DNA of 64,000 nt. Origin: Lentisalinibacter orientalis. Its GTDB lineage: Bacteria > Pseudomonadota > Gammaproteobacteria > Steroidobacterales > Woeseiaceae. Position numbers and translations under genes: made by a program. The notes beneath the pieces are model-generated. The model was not told the origin of the DNA. It saw only the letters and a program-made list of their open reading frames with translations, and made no database searches. The first letter of the stretch is position 1; each line of letters opens with the position of its first letter. This document shows, piece by piece, positions 1-7,893 of this stretch. The DNA lies in the NCBI RefSeq assembly GCF_040706535.1, contig NZ_JAPDRJ010000001.1, positions 1,674,001 through 1,738,000 on the forward strand. The letters run 5' to 3'.

Positions 1-2
1 TC

Positions 3-2135
3 TCATCACCGGGCTACTCGGAGTCCTATACCTACGATTCGGTGGGACGTCTCTCTCGGCGAACGACCACCGTCGGAAGCAATTACCTCACCGACTACGG
101 GTACTCGTCGACTACGGGCCTTCTCGAGTCGCTGACCTATCCAGCAAGCACCGGCGGCTATCGGCTGAAGCTCCGGTATGACTACCAGAACGGCTATCTG
201 AAGAAGATCTCCGACTTCAACGCCTCGAGCACGGTGTTCTGGGAGGCCGCGGCGACCGATGCCCGTGGCAATGTGGTCGACGAGACCCTCGGCAACGGTC
301 TGCGGACGATCCGGGGCTATGATCCGGTCACCGGCTGGCTCGACCACATCGAGACCGGGCCGGGTGGTGGCACGCTGCGCCAGAATCTCGAGTATCAGTG
401 GGATCGGGTCGGTAATCTCACGCAGCGCAAGGATGTGAACCGGACGCTGACCGAGGACTTCGAGTACGACAATCTGCACCGTCTCGACCGTTCGCTCAGA
501 AACGGCACCCAGAATCTCGATCTCTCCTACGATCTCCTCGGCAACATCACCTACAAGAGCGATATGGGAGGCGGTACGTGGTCCTATCACGCCTCGAAGA
601 AGCATGCCGTCACCAATGCCGCCGGCAATGTGTACGGCTACGACGCCAACGGCAACCAGACCAGCCGAAACGGCCAGAGCGTCACCTGGACCAGCTACAA
701 CTACCCGAAACGGGTGAATCACTCATCCGGCGTCTACCACGAGTTCTCCTACGGCCCCGACCGCCAGCGCTACCAACAGGTCTACAAGAACGGAGGGACC
801 ACCGAGACGACGGTTCTGATCGGTGGGCTCCTGGAGAAACGCACACTTGGCTCGGTAACCGAGTACCGCCACCACATCCAAGTGGGAGGCCGCCCGGTGG
901 CGCTCTATACCCGGCCGACCAGCGGCAGCATCACCACCGAATACTTTCTCACCGATCATCTCGGCAGCATCGATGCGGTGACCACGGCCAGCGGTGCGCT
1001 GCTGGTCGGAGAGAGTTTCTCGGCCTTCGGTGAGCGGCGTGATCCCAACGACTGGAGCGGGCCGCCCTCATCTCTGGATCTGAACAAGATCGCCGGTGTG
1101 ACCCAACGCGGCTATACCGGTCACACGAATCTGGAGCAGGGTAGCCTGATCCACATGAATGGGCGTATCGCCGATGCCAAGACCGGTCGGTTCCTGTCGG
1201 CCGATCCCTTCATCCCGGATCCCGGCCTCACGCAGGCGTTCAATCGCTACAGCTACGTCTATAACCGGCCAATGAGCTTTACGGATCCGAGTGGGTTTTT
1301 TCCGTGTTTCGGCCCCGACGGAATTGTCTGTGTGGGGGTAATACGGACCATTCGAAATTTCATATTCGGTAGTGGTAAGAGAAAGCCCCCACCGAAGGGC
1401 TGTTTTGTAGCGCCGACAGGGTGCTATGGGCAGGCGGGCGTGCCGCGGACGCCAGGATTCAACTCCTTGGTGGCGTCGGGTTGGGAAGATCAGCCGCCGT
1501 GGATACTCAACAGTACTCAGGGGCAGGTCTATTGGCCCACCGCGGACGAGATGCAGCGGGAGAATCTCAGGCGATTCTTCGAAGATCTCGTTTACAATAG
1601 TGTTGATGAACTCATTCTTGCGCCGATTCGCGACGCGGATGCCCTCAGAACGGCGGTACAAGAAGGACGGTATGGAGGCGCCGCAGTCGCCACGGCATCG
1701 CTCGCTTGTACTGTCTATCGTGCTTGTCGACTGTTTGTGGAGCGAGTGGTTGGCGATGCAGCCAGTGGAGCAGTAAGCTGGGCGAAGCGACTCTTAGGAA
1801 AGCATAGGGATGTCCCAGATGATGCAGTCTACGTATTTCGAGTCGTCGATGATGCGGAGCTTGCCGACATCGCTACGACGGGTCAGTTTAGAACCGTACC
1901 CGGGCAATTTGAAGGCAAACAGTTCCTAGACAACCTAGACGATGCCAAGCTATTGCGACAACGATTCTCAGAGTTTTTCGGTGGTAATCAGACGATCATC
2001 AGGGGTAGTGCTCCGCGATCGGTAATCGACAATGCAAGCAGAACTCCGTTTTCCGACATACCGAACGGGTCAGCAATCACGATACCCTCAAGTGATCTTT
2101 CCGCGATAAGATCTCTGTGCACTGTCGGATGCTGA
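3..2135 (+). CDS. Rhs/YD-repeat protein, 3' part, with C-terminal toxin tip
   Basis: The reading frame is open to the left edge, so the 5' part is missing. The visible protein has many YD repeats (YTYDSVGRL, GYDPVTG, YDANGNQ) and then the conserved end of the Rhs core, with RFLSADPFIPDP and FNRYSYVYNRPMSFTDPSG around residues 380-420. After the core the sequence changes to a variable tip of about 280 residues with lower GC. Its last 100 residues (VYVFRVVDDAELADI, then EGKQFLDN) recall tips in polymorphic toxins that I suspect have an ADP-ribosyltransferase-like fold, but no catalytic triad is secure. Rhs proteins are known to form a shell that carries a C-terminal toxin, often delivered by type VI secretion. 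A small candidate immunity gene follows 15 bp downstream. The Rhs call is firm; the toxin activity is inference. Confidence 0.9.
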   Translation, partial: SSPGYSESYTYDSVGRLSRRTTTVGSNYLTDYGYSSTTGLLESLTYPASTGGYRLKLRYDYQNGYLKKISDFNASSTVFWEAAATDARGNVVDETLGNGLRTIRGYDPVTGWLDHIETGPGGGTLRQNLEYQWDRVGNLTQRKDVNRTLTEDFEYDNLHRLDRSLRNGTQNLDLSYDLLGNITYKSDMGGGTWSYHASKKHAVTNAAGNVYGYDANGNQTSRNGQSVTWTSYNYPKRVNHSSGVYHEFSYGPDRQRYQQVYKNGGTTETTVLIGGLLEKRTLGSVTEYRHHIQVGGRPVALYTRPTSGSITTEYFLTDHLGSIDAVTTASGALLVGESFSAFGERRDPNDWSGPPSSLDLNKIAGVTQRGYTGHTNLEQGSLIHMNGRIADAKTGRFLSADPFIPDPGLTQAFNRYSYVYNRPMSFTDPSGFFPCFGPDGIVCVGVIRTIRNFIFGSGKRKPPPKGCFVAPTGCYGQAGVPRTPGFNSLVASGWEDQPPWILNSTQGQVYWPTADEMQRENLRRFFEDLVYNSVDELILAPIRDADALRTAVQEGRYGGAAVATASLACTVYRACRLFVERVVGDAASGAVSWAKRLLGKHRDVPDDAVYVFRVVDDAELADIATTGQFRTVPGQFEGKQFLDNLDDAKLLRQRFSEFFGGNQTIIRGSAPRSVIDNASRTPFSDIPNGSAITIPSSDLSAIRSLCTVGC

Positions 2136-2150
2136 GAGGTTAAGTGGCTC

Positions 2151-2447
2151 ATGACAGGTAACGCATTATCAGCTCGTGTCCGTCTTCGGGAAGATGCGGA
2201 GGTTGTACCCAAGGCGGGGCTTACGCAGCCGAAGCTGCGGGTCGAATTAAGGACTAGCGAAGAAGGATCGTCAGCGTGGATGGCTGAGCTCAAGATCACT
2301 GGTGACCTGCCGTGGCATCGCGGAGAGGACCGAGAGGTCGAATTGCGGATAATGTCTGATCAATTCGAAGAGCATGTGGTATCAGAACGACCCAAGCTCC
2401 TCGTGTGTCGGGGAGATGTGATCGTCGGCGATCTTGAGTTTTTCTAA
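2151..2447 (+). CDS. Candidate Rhs immunity protein
   Basis: This 98-residue cytoplasmic protein starts 15 bp after the rhs stop and has no signal peptide or membrane segment. Its position directly behind a toxin tip is where the cognate immunity gene of an Rhs module normally sits, and that is the main evidence. The end (LLVCRGDVIVGDLEFF) resembles the last strands of small EF-Tu-like beta-barrel proteins that occur beside polymorphic toxins, but the match is weak. An orphan toxin frame continues in the same reading frame right after its stop codon, so recombination has probably joined modules at this point. Confidence 0.55.
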   Translation: MTGNALSARVRLREDAEVVPKAGLTQPKLRVELRTSEEGSSAWMAELKITGDLPWHRGEDREVELRIMSDQFEEHVVSERPKLLVCRGDVIVGDLEFF

Positions 2448-2774
2448 CGCTGCGCTGTAGTCCCAAACGCAACAGCGAGGGGTCGAGCTTCTGAAGCCCG
2501 TGTTCTTGACGACCTTGGTCTTAATAAGAACAGTCGTCGAGTAAGCACGGCCGAGGGCAATTCGGTTCCGGATGCGTTGACGAATGATCTGTCGGTTGAG
2601 ATCAAGGATTGCATCACCGTATCGTGTACAAGGCAGGTGCGAATACAGACTGATGCAGCTGCGGTTTCAGGACGGCAGTCGGTTCTTGTGACAGGACAGA
2701 ACACTCACGTTACCCGACAAGCCGAGGATGCGTTCGACACGATTATTCGTCGTAGTGATCTTGGGCCGCAATGA
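2448..2774 (+). pseudogene. Orphan Rhs toxin tip, Tox-REase-7-like nuclease
   Basis: The frame is open from the codon after the preceding stop to the TGA at 2774 and encodes about 108 residues. It reads ARGRASEARVLDDLGLNKN, then VPDALTNDLSVEIKD and SCTRQVRIQTDAA, then FDTIIRRSDLGPQ. This fits restriction-endonuclease-fold toxins of the Tox-REase-7 type: a PD followed by E-I-K gives the (D/E)xK nuclease signature. There is no ATG, GTG or TTG before an internal TTG at 2577, which already lies inside the domain. It therefore looks like a displaced, silent tip without an Rhs core, not an independent gene. The immunity gene behind it overlaps by 4 bp. Such orphan tip-immunity pairs are known downstream of rhs genes and can replace the active tip by recombination. 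Confidence 0.7.
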
Positions 2775-3508
2775 CGAGAAGAGTCGACATGGTGGAAGTT
2801 AGGGTGTCTTTCGATAAGGAGCGTCTCGCGGAGTTGTTGAATGCTCTCGCAAGCCTACCTGCTCCGATTAAGCCTCAGTACTTCGGCGACGAGGAGAAGC
2901 CTGGTAGCCGGGCTAACAGCGTAGACGACGCGGAACTGTTTTCAGAGTTTGTTCGAAGCCACCCAGGCGGATTTTTCCTGTTCGCCGACGAATGGTCGTA
3001 TCAGATATTCACTGCGGGAGAGCGGCCGGCTCGTTTTACGGTCTACTGCTCGGTGCCGCCATCGGATGCAATCCTAAAGCGGTTCTTCGAATTGATGGCA
3101 TCTGTGGAGGTGCCCTTCGCTCTTGCGGCTGACGAGAGCGAGTATGAGCATCGAAATCGCTTGTACCAGAGGATCGGTGAGAACGATGTCGAGAGTTGGG
3201 TGGGGCGCGACATCAGGAAGTATCTGCCGGGTCTCTACTGGTACACGATGGCGTCTGAGTCTTTGTTGCAAGAGCACGGTGTAGACATTACCAAGCTGTC
3301 GGCCAACGCGCTATCGTCCGAACGGCTAGGCAAGTGCCATTTGTTCAAGTTCTTCGAGACGGCTGAGGGCTGGAAGAAGCAGGCAGCAAAGCTCGATGAG
3401 CTGTGCGAGACAACCGAAGGCATCTTCTCATCGCGACAGGTCAGTGCCGAGGCTGGGCGCGCGAGAAACTACGTCGAATACTCCAATATCGTTGGTCAAT
3501 GGAGCTAG
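2771..3508 (+). CDS. Immunity protein, Imm52-like
   Basis: This 245-residue soluble protein overlaps the stop of the orphan nuclease tip by 4 bp (ATGA), which suggests translational coupling and marks it as the tip's immunity gene. A second in-frame ATG lies at 2789. The sequence has alternating alpha and beta character. Its C-terminal half (LPGLYWYTMASESLLQEHGV, a stretch ending in F-x-T-A-E-G-W, then a final GIFSSRQVS) resembles the Imm52 family of polymorphic-toxin immunity proteins as I remember it. The family name is tentative, while the immunity role rests on gene order. Confidence 0.6.
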   Translation: MTRRVDMVEVRVSFDKERLAELLNALASLPAPIKPQYFGDEEKPGSRANSVDDAELFSEFVRSHPGGFFLFADEWSYQIFTAGERPARFTVYCSVPPSDAILKRFFELMASVEVPFALAADESEYEHRNRLYQRIGENDVESWVGRDIRKYLPGLYWYTMASESLLQEHGVDITKLSANALSSERLGKCHLFKFFETAEGWKKQAAKLDELCETTEGIFSSRQVSAEAGRARNYVEYSNIVGQWS

Positions 3509-3529
3509 GCGCGCGCTCCCTGCTTTTAA

Positions 3530-3916
3530 TCGACTTCCACGTGTCAGTTTTCACCGATAGAGAGCCATTCCGTTTTCGTCCCAAACAGTGGAGTGGCAAC
3601 TGTCGGCGGAGGGAAGCCGATCAACAGTCAGTACGCCGGTCAGACTCATCCCTCCGGAGTAAAATTCAACGAGAGGGGATTCCGGGGCTTTTCACCGCAT
3701 GCCAGAGCCCAGGTCGAACTTGATGGCTTGACTGGGAACTATGCGAAGGATACTTTGGCGGCGAATAAAGCGGTGGGGTTGGATCGCACTCCGTCGGGAT
3801 ACGTTTGGCATCATGTGGAAGACGGCAGAACGATGCAGCTAATCCCGCAGGATATTCACAATGCTGCGCGCCATACAGGTGGTGCTGCGGTGATACGGCA
3901 TGGAGGCGGTCAATGA
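3530..3916 (+). pseudogene. Orphan Rhs toxin tip, WHH-type HNH nuclease
   Basis: The frame is open from 3530 to 3916. The first possible start is a GTG at 3593, with no clear ribosome binding site, so this is probably another orphan tip. The protein has INSQYAGQTHPSGVKFNERGF, then TPSGYVWHHVEDGRTMQLIP, then DIHNAARHTGGAA. The W-H-H motif followed by a distant conserved His is the signature of the WHH subgroup of the HNH/Endonuclease VII fold, a common DNase tip in contact-dependent and Rhs toxins. A SUKH immunity gene overlaps its stop by 4 bp. If the GTG is used, a product of 107 residues could be made. Confidence 0.75.
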
Positions 3917-4389
3917 TAGAGATTTCGGGCGGACGTCGTTTGTCACAGGAAGAGGTCCGCGAGGTTGAGCAGGACCTCGGGGTCTCCCTTCCTGACGACT
4001 ACCGAGAATTTGTCGCAAATCACGATGGCGTGAGGCCGCCTTTGAACATCTTCTCGATTGCTGATGCGAATGAATCTCGCGTCAACGAGTTCATTCCTTT
4101 GCGCCGCGTTCGGAAGGAATGCGCTTTCATCGAGAACCTGAGCGACGATCGCATACCAATCGCTTGGGCTGAGGGTGGCAACTATGTTTGCCTGGATATC
4201 TCAAAGAAAGGCGGCGTCTTCTTCTGGGACCACGAAGAGCCAGACAAGGATGCGAAATTAGCGGACAGCTTCTCGCACTTCATCGAGCTGCCTGCGCCTT
4301 TCGATCCGAGCAGTGTTGAGCTCAAGCCGGGTCAAGTAAAGAGCGCGTGGATCGATCCAGATTTCTTGAAGTCTCTCGATCAGAAGTAG
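3913..4389 (+). CDS. SUKH/SMI1-KNR4 family immunity protein
   Basis: The ATG at 3913 overlaps the toxin stop as ATGA, and I chose it over an upstream in-frame start at 3805 that would lie inside the toxin frame. The 158-residue product begins MIEISGGRRLSQEEV and has the SMI1/KNR4 (SUKH) pattern: an N-terminal helix E-V-E-Q-D-L, then LPDDYREFVANHDG, then IPIAWAEGGNYVCLDIS, then GGVFFWDHE. SUKH proteins are the most widespread immunity proteins for nuclease tips, and WHH toxins are typical partners. It is cytoplasmic and predicted to bind and block the preceding nuclease. Confidence 0.85.
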   Translation: MIEISGGRRLSQEEVREVEQDLGVSLPDDYREFVANHDGVRPPLNIFSIADANESRVNEFIPLRRVRKECAFIENLSDDRIPIAWAEGGNYVCLDISKKGGVFFWDHEEPDKDAKLADSFSHFIELPAPFDPSSVELKPGQVKSAWIDPDFLKSLDQK

Positions 4390-4402
4390 TTGACCCTCGA
4401 CA

Positions 4403-4700
4403 CCTTTAAAATAAATCCCCCTGCTTCCGGAGCTCCTCGGGATCGAGCCCTGATCGCAGCAGACCGATGAGGATGAACTGCCAGCGACGCTTGGCCATGG
4501 TGCCCATGATGAAATGGAGGTTGCGGGTCGGGATCTTCTGACCGTACTCCCGGGTCATCATCTCGAGCGCCTTCTGCTTCGTGCGGTAGCGGCGCTGGTA
4601 GGGGAGATACGCGGCCTGCACTTCCCAGTCCTGGATTGTGCGCCAGTGCTGATGGCCGCCTGAGGTGAACTCGTAGCCGAAGTGGAACTCTGGCTTGGCG
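4403..4700 (-). pseudogene. Unrecognised gene fragment, C-terminal end
   Basis: On the minus strand an open stretch reads about 95 residues and ends at a stop near 4406. It includes YEFTSGGHQHWRTIQDWEVQ, then AAYLPYQRRYRTKQKALEMM, then LHFIMGTMAKRRWQFILIGL. The stretch has a well-formed amphipathic pattern and a natural-looking C-terminus (ELRKQGDLF), so it looks like the tail of a real protein. Upstream it runs into rhs-core debris encoded on the opposite strand, so no complete gene exists. I do not recognise the family. Confidence 0.35.
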
Positions 4701-4976
4701 AGCGGCGTCAGCGGCTCCGATCCGGGAGCGGGGGAGACCGGGCTTCTGGGTACCCGTTATCTTGGCTACGACGCACCGGGACGCCGGACCGCGAAGGAGC
4801 AGGACCAGGCGAACGGGACGGTGCTGGCGACGAGCTACACCTACCAGGGGCTCAAGACCACCATCGAGGTTAACAATGCGAGCCTCCTGATGCATCGCAT
4901 CTACAACTGTGTGGCGAGTCTGTGGCAAGAATTCAAATTGCCAGAGTTTACGTTTCCTCGCATTTTTTCACTGTGA
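4695..4976 (+). pseudogene. Rhs core fragment
   Basis: About 60 residues of YD-repeat-like sequence are readable (TRYLGYDAPGRRTAKEQDQA, then GTVLATSYTYQGLKTTIEVN), after which the frame runs into unrelated AT-rich sequence. It is a broken piece of an Rhs core. A second piece lies at about 7545-7858, beyond the AbiE operon and an antitoxin gene, which suggests that insertions and rearrangements dispersed one or more rhs genes here. Confidence 0.6.
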
Positions 4977-4981
4977 GTGAA
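4967..4981. promoter_or_regulatory. Inverted repeat, candidate AbiEi operator 1
   Basis: TTCACT-GTG-AGTGAA is a perfect 6-bp inverted repeat with a 3-bp centre, about 58 bp upstream of the abiEi start. AbiEi proteins are known to repress their own operon by binding inverted repeats in the promoter. Confidence 0.6.
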
Positions 4982-5031
4982 CTCTTGAGAGGATTTCTAA
5001 ACTAGCCGTCGGTTTGGGAATTTGCTAATTT

Positions 5032-5048
5032 GTTCACTATGAGTGAGC
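5032..5048. promoter_or_regulatory. Inverted repeat over the abiEi start, candidate operator 2
   Basis: GTTCACT-ATG-AGTGAGC repeats the upstream operator with one arm mismatch, and its central triplet is the abiEi start codon. The two sites have centres 66 bp apart, so two AbiEi molecules could bind the same face of the DNA. Confidence 0.6.
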
Positions 5049-5878
5049 AAAAGTACAAAAAGATAAACCAGCTTGAGAAGGACCTGCCGGAGGGTCTGCT
5101 GGTTGATGCTGCCTGGATGGAGCGAAACGGCTATTACGGCTCACTCCGTAGCCGGTACCTCAATGCCGGCTGGCTTGAGCAGCCGGCGCGCGGCGTCTAC
5201 CGGCGGCGGCGCGGTTCCCTGAGCTGGGAGCAGGTCGTCATATCGCTTCAGACGCTGATGCAGTTTCCAGTCTCTGTCGGCGGTCGCACGGCGCTGGAGA
5301 CGCAGGGCTACGCCCACTATCTCTCGCACCGGCAACAGACAATCCATCTCTATGCCGATCAAAAACTGCCCGGATGGCTCGGCAAGCTTCCGGTCGAGCA
5401 GAAATTCACATCTCACAACCGGACGCGTTTCTTGCCGCCGATACCGGACTATACCGACCAGCTCGGTCTCTCACCGGATCGATCTGACGCGGTCGAGAAG
5501 ACATTGCCTGGCGCCTTGCGACTAACGCCATGGGGCACATGGAAGTGGCCGCTCGTGATGTCCACACCCGAGCGCGCCTTCCTTGAGCTTCTGGACGAGC
5601 TTCCCAAAAACGAGACCTTTGATCACGCTGATGCGCTCATGGAAGGGCTTTCTTCGCTGAGCCCCCGTCGGCTACAGAAGCTGCTCGAGGAGGCAAGCAG
5701 CATCAAGGTCAAGCGCCTCTTCTTTTTCTTCGCCGATCGCCATCGGCACCGCTGGCTTAGCCATCTGGATAAGAGTGCGATCGATCTCGGCAAAGGCAAA
5801 CGTATGCTCGTCAAGGGTGGCAAGCTCGATCCTGTCTACAACATCACGGTCCCGGAGGCCCTCCATGGCCTTCAGTGA
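5039..5878 (+). CDS. abiEi: AbiEi-family antitoxin and autorepressor
   Basis: This 279-residue protein starts at the ATG at 5039; a TTG nine bases earlier is the alternative. It has the AbiEi plan. An N-terminal winged-helix part carries GLLVDAAWMERNGYYGSLRS and W-L-E-Q-P-A-R-G-V-Y. A larger C-terminal domain follows, with STPERAFLELLDELP and the basic segment VKRLFFFFADRHRHRWL. In type IV AbiE systems the antitoxin does not touch the toxin but represses transcription and counteracts its effect. The toxin gene overlaps its 3' end by 14 bp. Two inverted repeats upstream fit autoregulation. Confidence 0.88.
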   Translation: MSEQKYKKINQLEKDLPEGLLVDAAWMERNGYYGSLRSRYLNAGWLEQPARGVYRRRRGSLSWEQVVISLQTLMQFPVSVGGRTALETQGYAHYLSHRQQTIHLYADQKLPGWLGKLPVEQKFTSHNRTRFLPPIPDYTDQLGLSPDRSDAVEKTLPGALRLTPWGTWKWPLVMSTPERAFLELLDELPKNETFDHADALMEGLSSLSPRRLQKLLEEASSIKVKRLFFFFADRHRHRWLSHLDKSAIDLGKGKRMLVKGGKLDPVYNITVPEALHGLQ

Positions 5879-6785
5879 TGTTTATCGCCGCCAGGTTGAG
5901 CTTCTTGTGCGGACACTCCCGCACGTTGCCGAAGAGGATTGCTTCGCTCTCAAAGGCGGCACGGCGATCAACCTCTTTTATCGCGACCTGCCGCGACTTT
6001 CCGTCGATATCGACCTTACCTACTTGCCGCTTGCGGATCGCAAGGAGGCGCTCGCCGATATCGATGCGGCTTTAAAGCGCATCGCACGTCATATAGAGGC
6101 GGCTGAGGATCGCGTGACCATCACGAAGTCCGCGCCGGCTACTCAGGACACAATCAACAAGCTTGTTATACGCACCCGGGATCGTGTGCAGATCAAGATT
6201 GAAGTCTCTCCGGTGCTACGCGGATCTCTGTACGAGCCGAAGCTAATGTCTGTGTCGCCAAAGACGGAAGACGCCTTCGGCTTCGCGGAGATGAGCGTGC
6301 TCCCGTTTCCGGATCTCTTTGCCGGCAAGATTCTGGCGGCTCTGGACCGGCAGCATCCCCGAGACCTGTTTGACGTTCATCAGCTGCTCGATAACGAGGG
6401 AATCACGGATGCGCTCCGGACGGCCGTCATTGTCTACATGATCAGCCACGACAGGACCCCGCAACGGCTTCTCCGATTGCCGTGCCGTGATATTCAGCAT
6501 GACTACAACAACAACTTCACGGGGATGACCGCCGAAGATCCTCCGCTGGACCGGCTTATTGCGGCGCATGAGGCGCTTGTCACCCAGCTGCTTGAAGGTA
6601 TGCCGCCCGTCCACCGGCAGTTCCTTGTCTCTTTCTTCCGCGGCGAGCCCGACTGGGCTTTGATAGGCGAGGAGGGCGTTGCGGATCTGCCGGCCGTCCG
6701 CTGGCGACAGATTAACCTTGAGCGCGCCGGACGCGATACTCGGTCGGAGATCGTCAGGGAGCTCGAGGATTTGCTGGGGGCATGA
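5865..6785 (+). CDS. abiEii: AbiEii-family nucleotidyltransferase toxin
   Basis: The ATG at 5865 lies inside the end of abiEi. The 306-residue product has the AbiEii/AbiGii nucleotidyltransferase core: FALKGGTAINLFYRDLPRLS, then VDIDLTYL (the G-G-T plus D-x-D motifs that bind nucleotide and metal), then an IKIEVSP strand, then PDLFAGKILAALDRQHPRDLFD. Family members transfer nucleotides to tRNA or other acceptors and stop growth. The full length and intact motifs suggest a working toxin. The 160-bp palindromic repeat begins 2 bp after its stop. Confidence 0.9.
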   Translation: MAFSDVYRRQVELLVRTLPHVAEEDCFALKGGTAINLFYRDLPRLSVDIDLTYLPLADRKEALADIDAALKRIARHIEAAEDRVTITKSAPATQDTINKLVIRTRDRVQIKIEVSPVLRGSLYEPKLMSVSPKTEDAFGFAEMSVLPFPDLFAGKILAALDRQHPRDLFDVHQLLDNEGITDALRTAVIVYMISHDRTPQRLLRLPCRDIQHDYNNNFTGMTAEDPPLDRLIAAHEALVTQLLEGMPPVHRQFLVSFFRGEPDWALIGEEGVADLPAVRWRQINLERAGRDTRSEIVRELEDLLGA

Positions 6786-6787
6786 GT

Positions 6788-6947
6788 GTTGAATTGCGCC
6801 GAATACTGAGCCGAATTCACCGAATATTTGCATCGTCGATGGACCGGGATGGTTCGCCAACTAGACGTTCTGCCTCAGTCACTTGGAACAGATGATCCGG
6901 GTGAAGACTCAATGCAAATCGCGGGTCAGTTTTCTGTACAAATCAAT
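6788..6947 (+). repeat. 160-bp palindromic repeat, copy A
   Basis: First of four direct copies. It starts GTTGAATTGC and ends ACAAATCAAT. The two halves are imperfect inverted repeats with matching blocks (TTGAATTG/CAAATCAA, ACTGAGCCG/CGGGTCAGT, ATTTGCAT/ATGCAAAT, GGGAT/ATCC), so a single strand could fold into a long hairpin. Its right end truncates the PIN toxin gene that follows the antitoxin at 6993 on the other strand. Confidence 0.9.
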
Positions 6948-6989
6948 AACACAGGTGTCCACGAACGCGGTAAAGCGGTTCGCGAACAC
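6909..6989 (-). pseudogene. PIN-domain (VapC-like) toxin, truncated
   Basis: Three bases after the antitoxin stop, a GTG-started frame reads VFANRFTAFVDTCV. This is the start of a PIN toxin, with the first catalytic Asp in F-V-D-T-C. At 6947 the sequence changes exactly into the 160-bp repeat, and the frame ends 12 codons later. The toxin is therefore lost after about 14 native residues, leaving its antitoxin alone. The PIN assignment rests on this short motif plus the antitoxin type. Confidence 0.65.
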
Positions 6990-6992
6990 CGA

Positions 6993-7457
6993 TCAGATGA
7001 GCTCGGAGTCGAGATCCGTGAGCTCCTGCAGGGCCGCTTCCCTCTTGGCATCCCGGGATTTCTTGTAGGCGAACAGATCCTCGGCCCTGATCCGGCGATG
7101 CCGGCCAACCCGCTCGAACGGAATCTTGCCTTTCTCGAGCATCCCGACCAGGTAAGGACGCGAGACGTTGAGGAGGTCAGCGGCCTGCTGGGTGGTGAGC
7201 CGCTGCTCGACCGGCACAAGGGTGACCGCATCGCCCGACTCGATGTGCTCGAGTAGCGACATCAGCAGATTCGAGAGCGCCGGGGCGAGGATGATCTCGT
7301 GGGATTTGCCGGATTCATCGACGATCTTGAGCCGCTGGCCATCACCAGCTTCCCTGTCCGCCGCAAGAATTCGCCGAAGCTGGTTCGCGGCGACCCTTTC
7401 GCTCTCAGACGGCAGGCGATCGCTGATTTGCTCGGCATAGCTCGATGACATGGTCAT
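6993..7457 (-). CDS. Excisionase-type HTH antitoxin, orphaned
   Basis: This 154-residue protein starts at ATG 7457, eight bases after a strong GAGGAGG ribosome binding site. Residues about 85-135 form a MerR/excisionase-type helix-turn-helix (LTTQQAADLLNVSRPYLVGM, then FERVGRHRRIRAEDLFAYKK). The charged tail AALQELTDLDSELI is typical of antitoxins that pair with PIN-domain ribonucleases. The tail normally covers the toxin active site, while the HTH represses the operon. The toxin gene behind it is cut by repeat copy A, so this antitoxin has no local partner. Confidence 0.8.
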   Translation of the reverse strand: MTMSSSYAEQISDRLPSESERVAANQLRRILAADREAGDGQRLKIVDESGKSHEIILAPALSNLLMSLLEHIESGDAVTLVPVEQRLTTQQAADLLNVSRPYLVGMLEKGKIPFERVGRHRRIRAEDLFAYKKSRDAKREAALQELTDLDSELI

Positions 7458-7487
7458 AGCGTTCCCTCCTCGAGAGAGGGAAATATA

Positions 7488-7512
7488 CGAAATATTCGCA
7501 ATAATCGCAATA
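7488..7512. promoter_or_regulatory. Repeat-rich candidate promoter/operator of the orphan antitoxin
   Basis: The AT-rich stretch upstream of the antitoxin holds a near-palindrome CGAAATATTCG (7488-7498) and two TCGCAATA direct repeats with a 9-bp period (7496-7503 and 7505-7512). Position and symmetry fit an autoregulatory operator, but no direct evidence exists. Confidence 0.35.
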
Positions 7513-7544
7513 TCCGAAATCTCCTTGCGACTACTCCTTTTGTC

Positions 7545-7858
7545 CGCAATGTACCCGTTACCTCGCCGACGACGCCCTGGGACGGAGGATCGAGCGCCGG
7601 GTCGGCTCGACGGTGGTCGGCGCCTGGCACTACGACAATCCCGCCGGCGACAAGGGCCTGGGCCTCCTCGATTACGAGGACAGCGGTCCAGGGCTCAACG
7701 GCCGCAGCCTGCAAAAACACTACTACTACTCAAGCGCTGCCACCGGCCGAAAAGATCTCGAGCGGGTGGTGCACCGCTTCTCTGTGAACGCCAGCACCAC
7801 CGACTACGAGGTGCGCTACTACACGGACGGCTGCTACGCCTGCCGAAAGGCCCATTGA
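7545..7858 (+). pseudogene. Rhs core fragment
   Basis: A frame without a proper start reads RYLADDALGRRIERRV, then VGAWHYDNPAGDKGLGLLDY, then KHYYYSSAATGRKDLERVVH, then STTDYEVRYYTDGCYACRK, and stops at 7858. These are Rhs/YD-core sequences of the same kind as at the left edge and at 4.7 kb. It is a decayed piece without toxin tip. The next gene is convergent. Confidence 0.65.
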
Positions 7859-7893
7859 TTGACGCATTGCCGTTGTAAGTGGCGAACTCCCAC

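Noticed and set aside
3805..3912. Longer N-terminus of the SUKH immunity protein
   Set aside because: It lies inside the toxin frame, has unusual composition (Cys- and Arg-rich), and the ATG at 3913 has the expected ATGA overlap.
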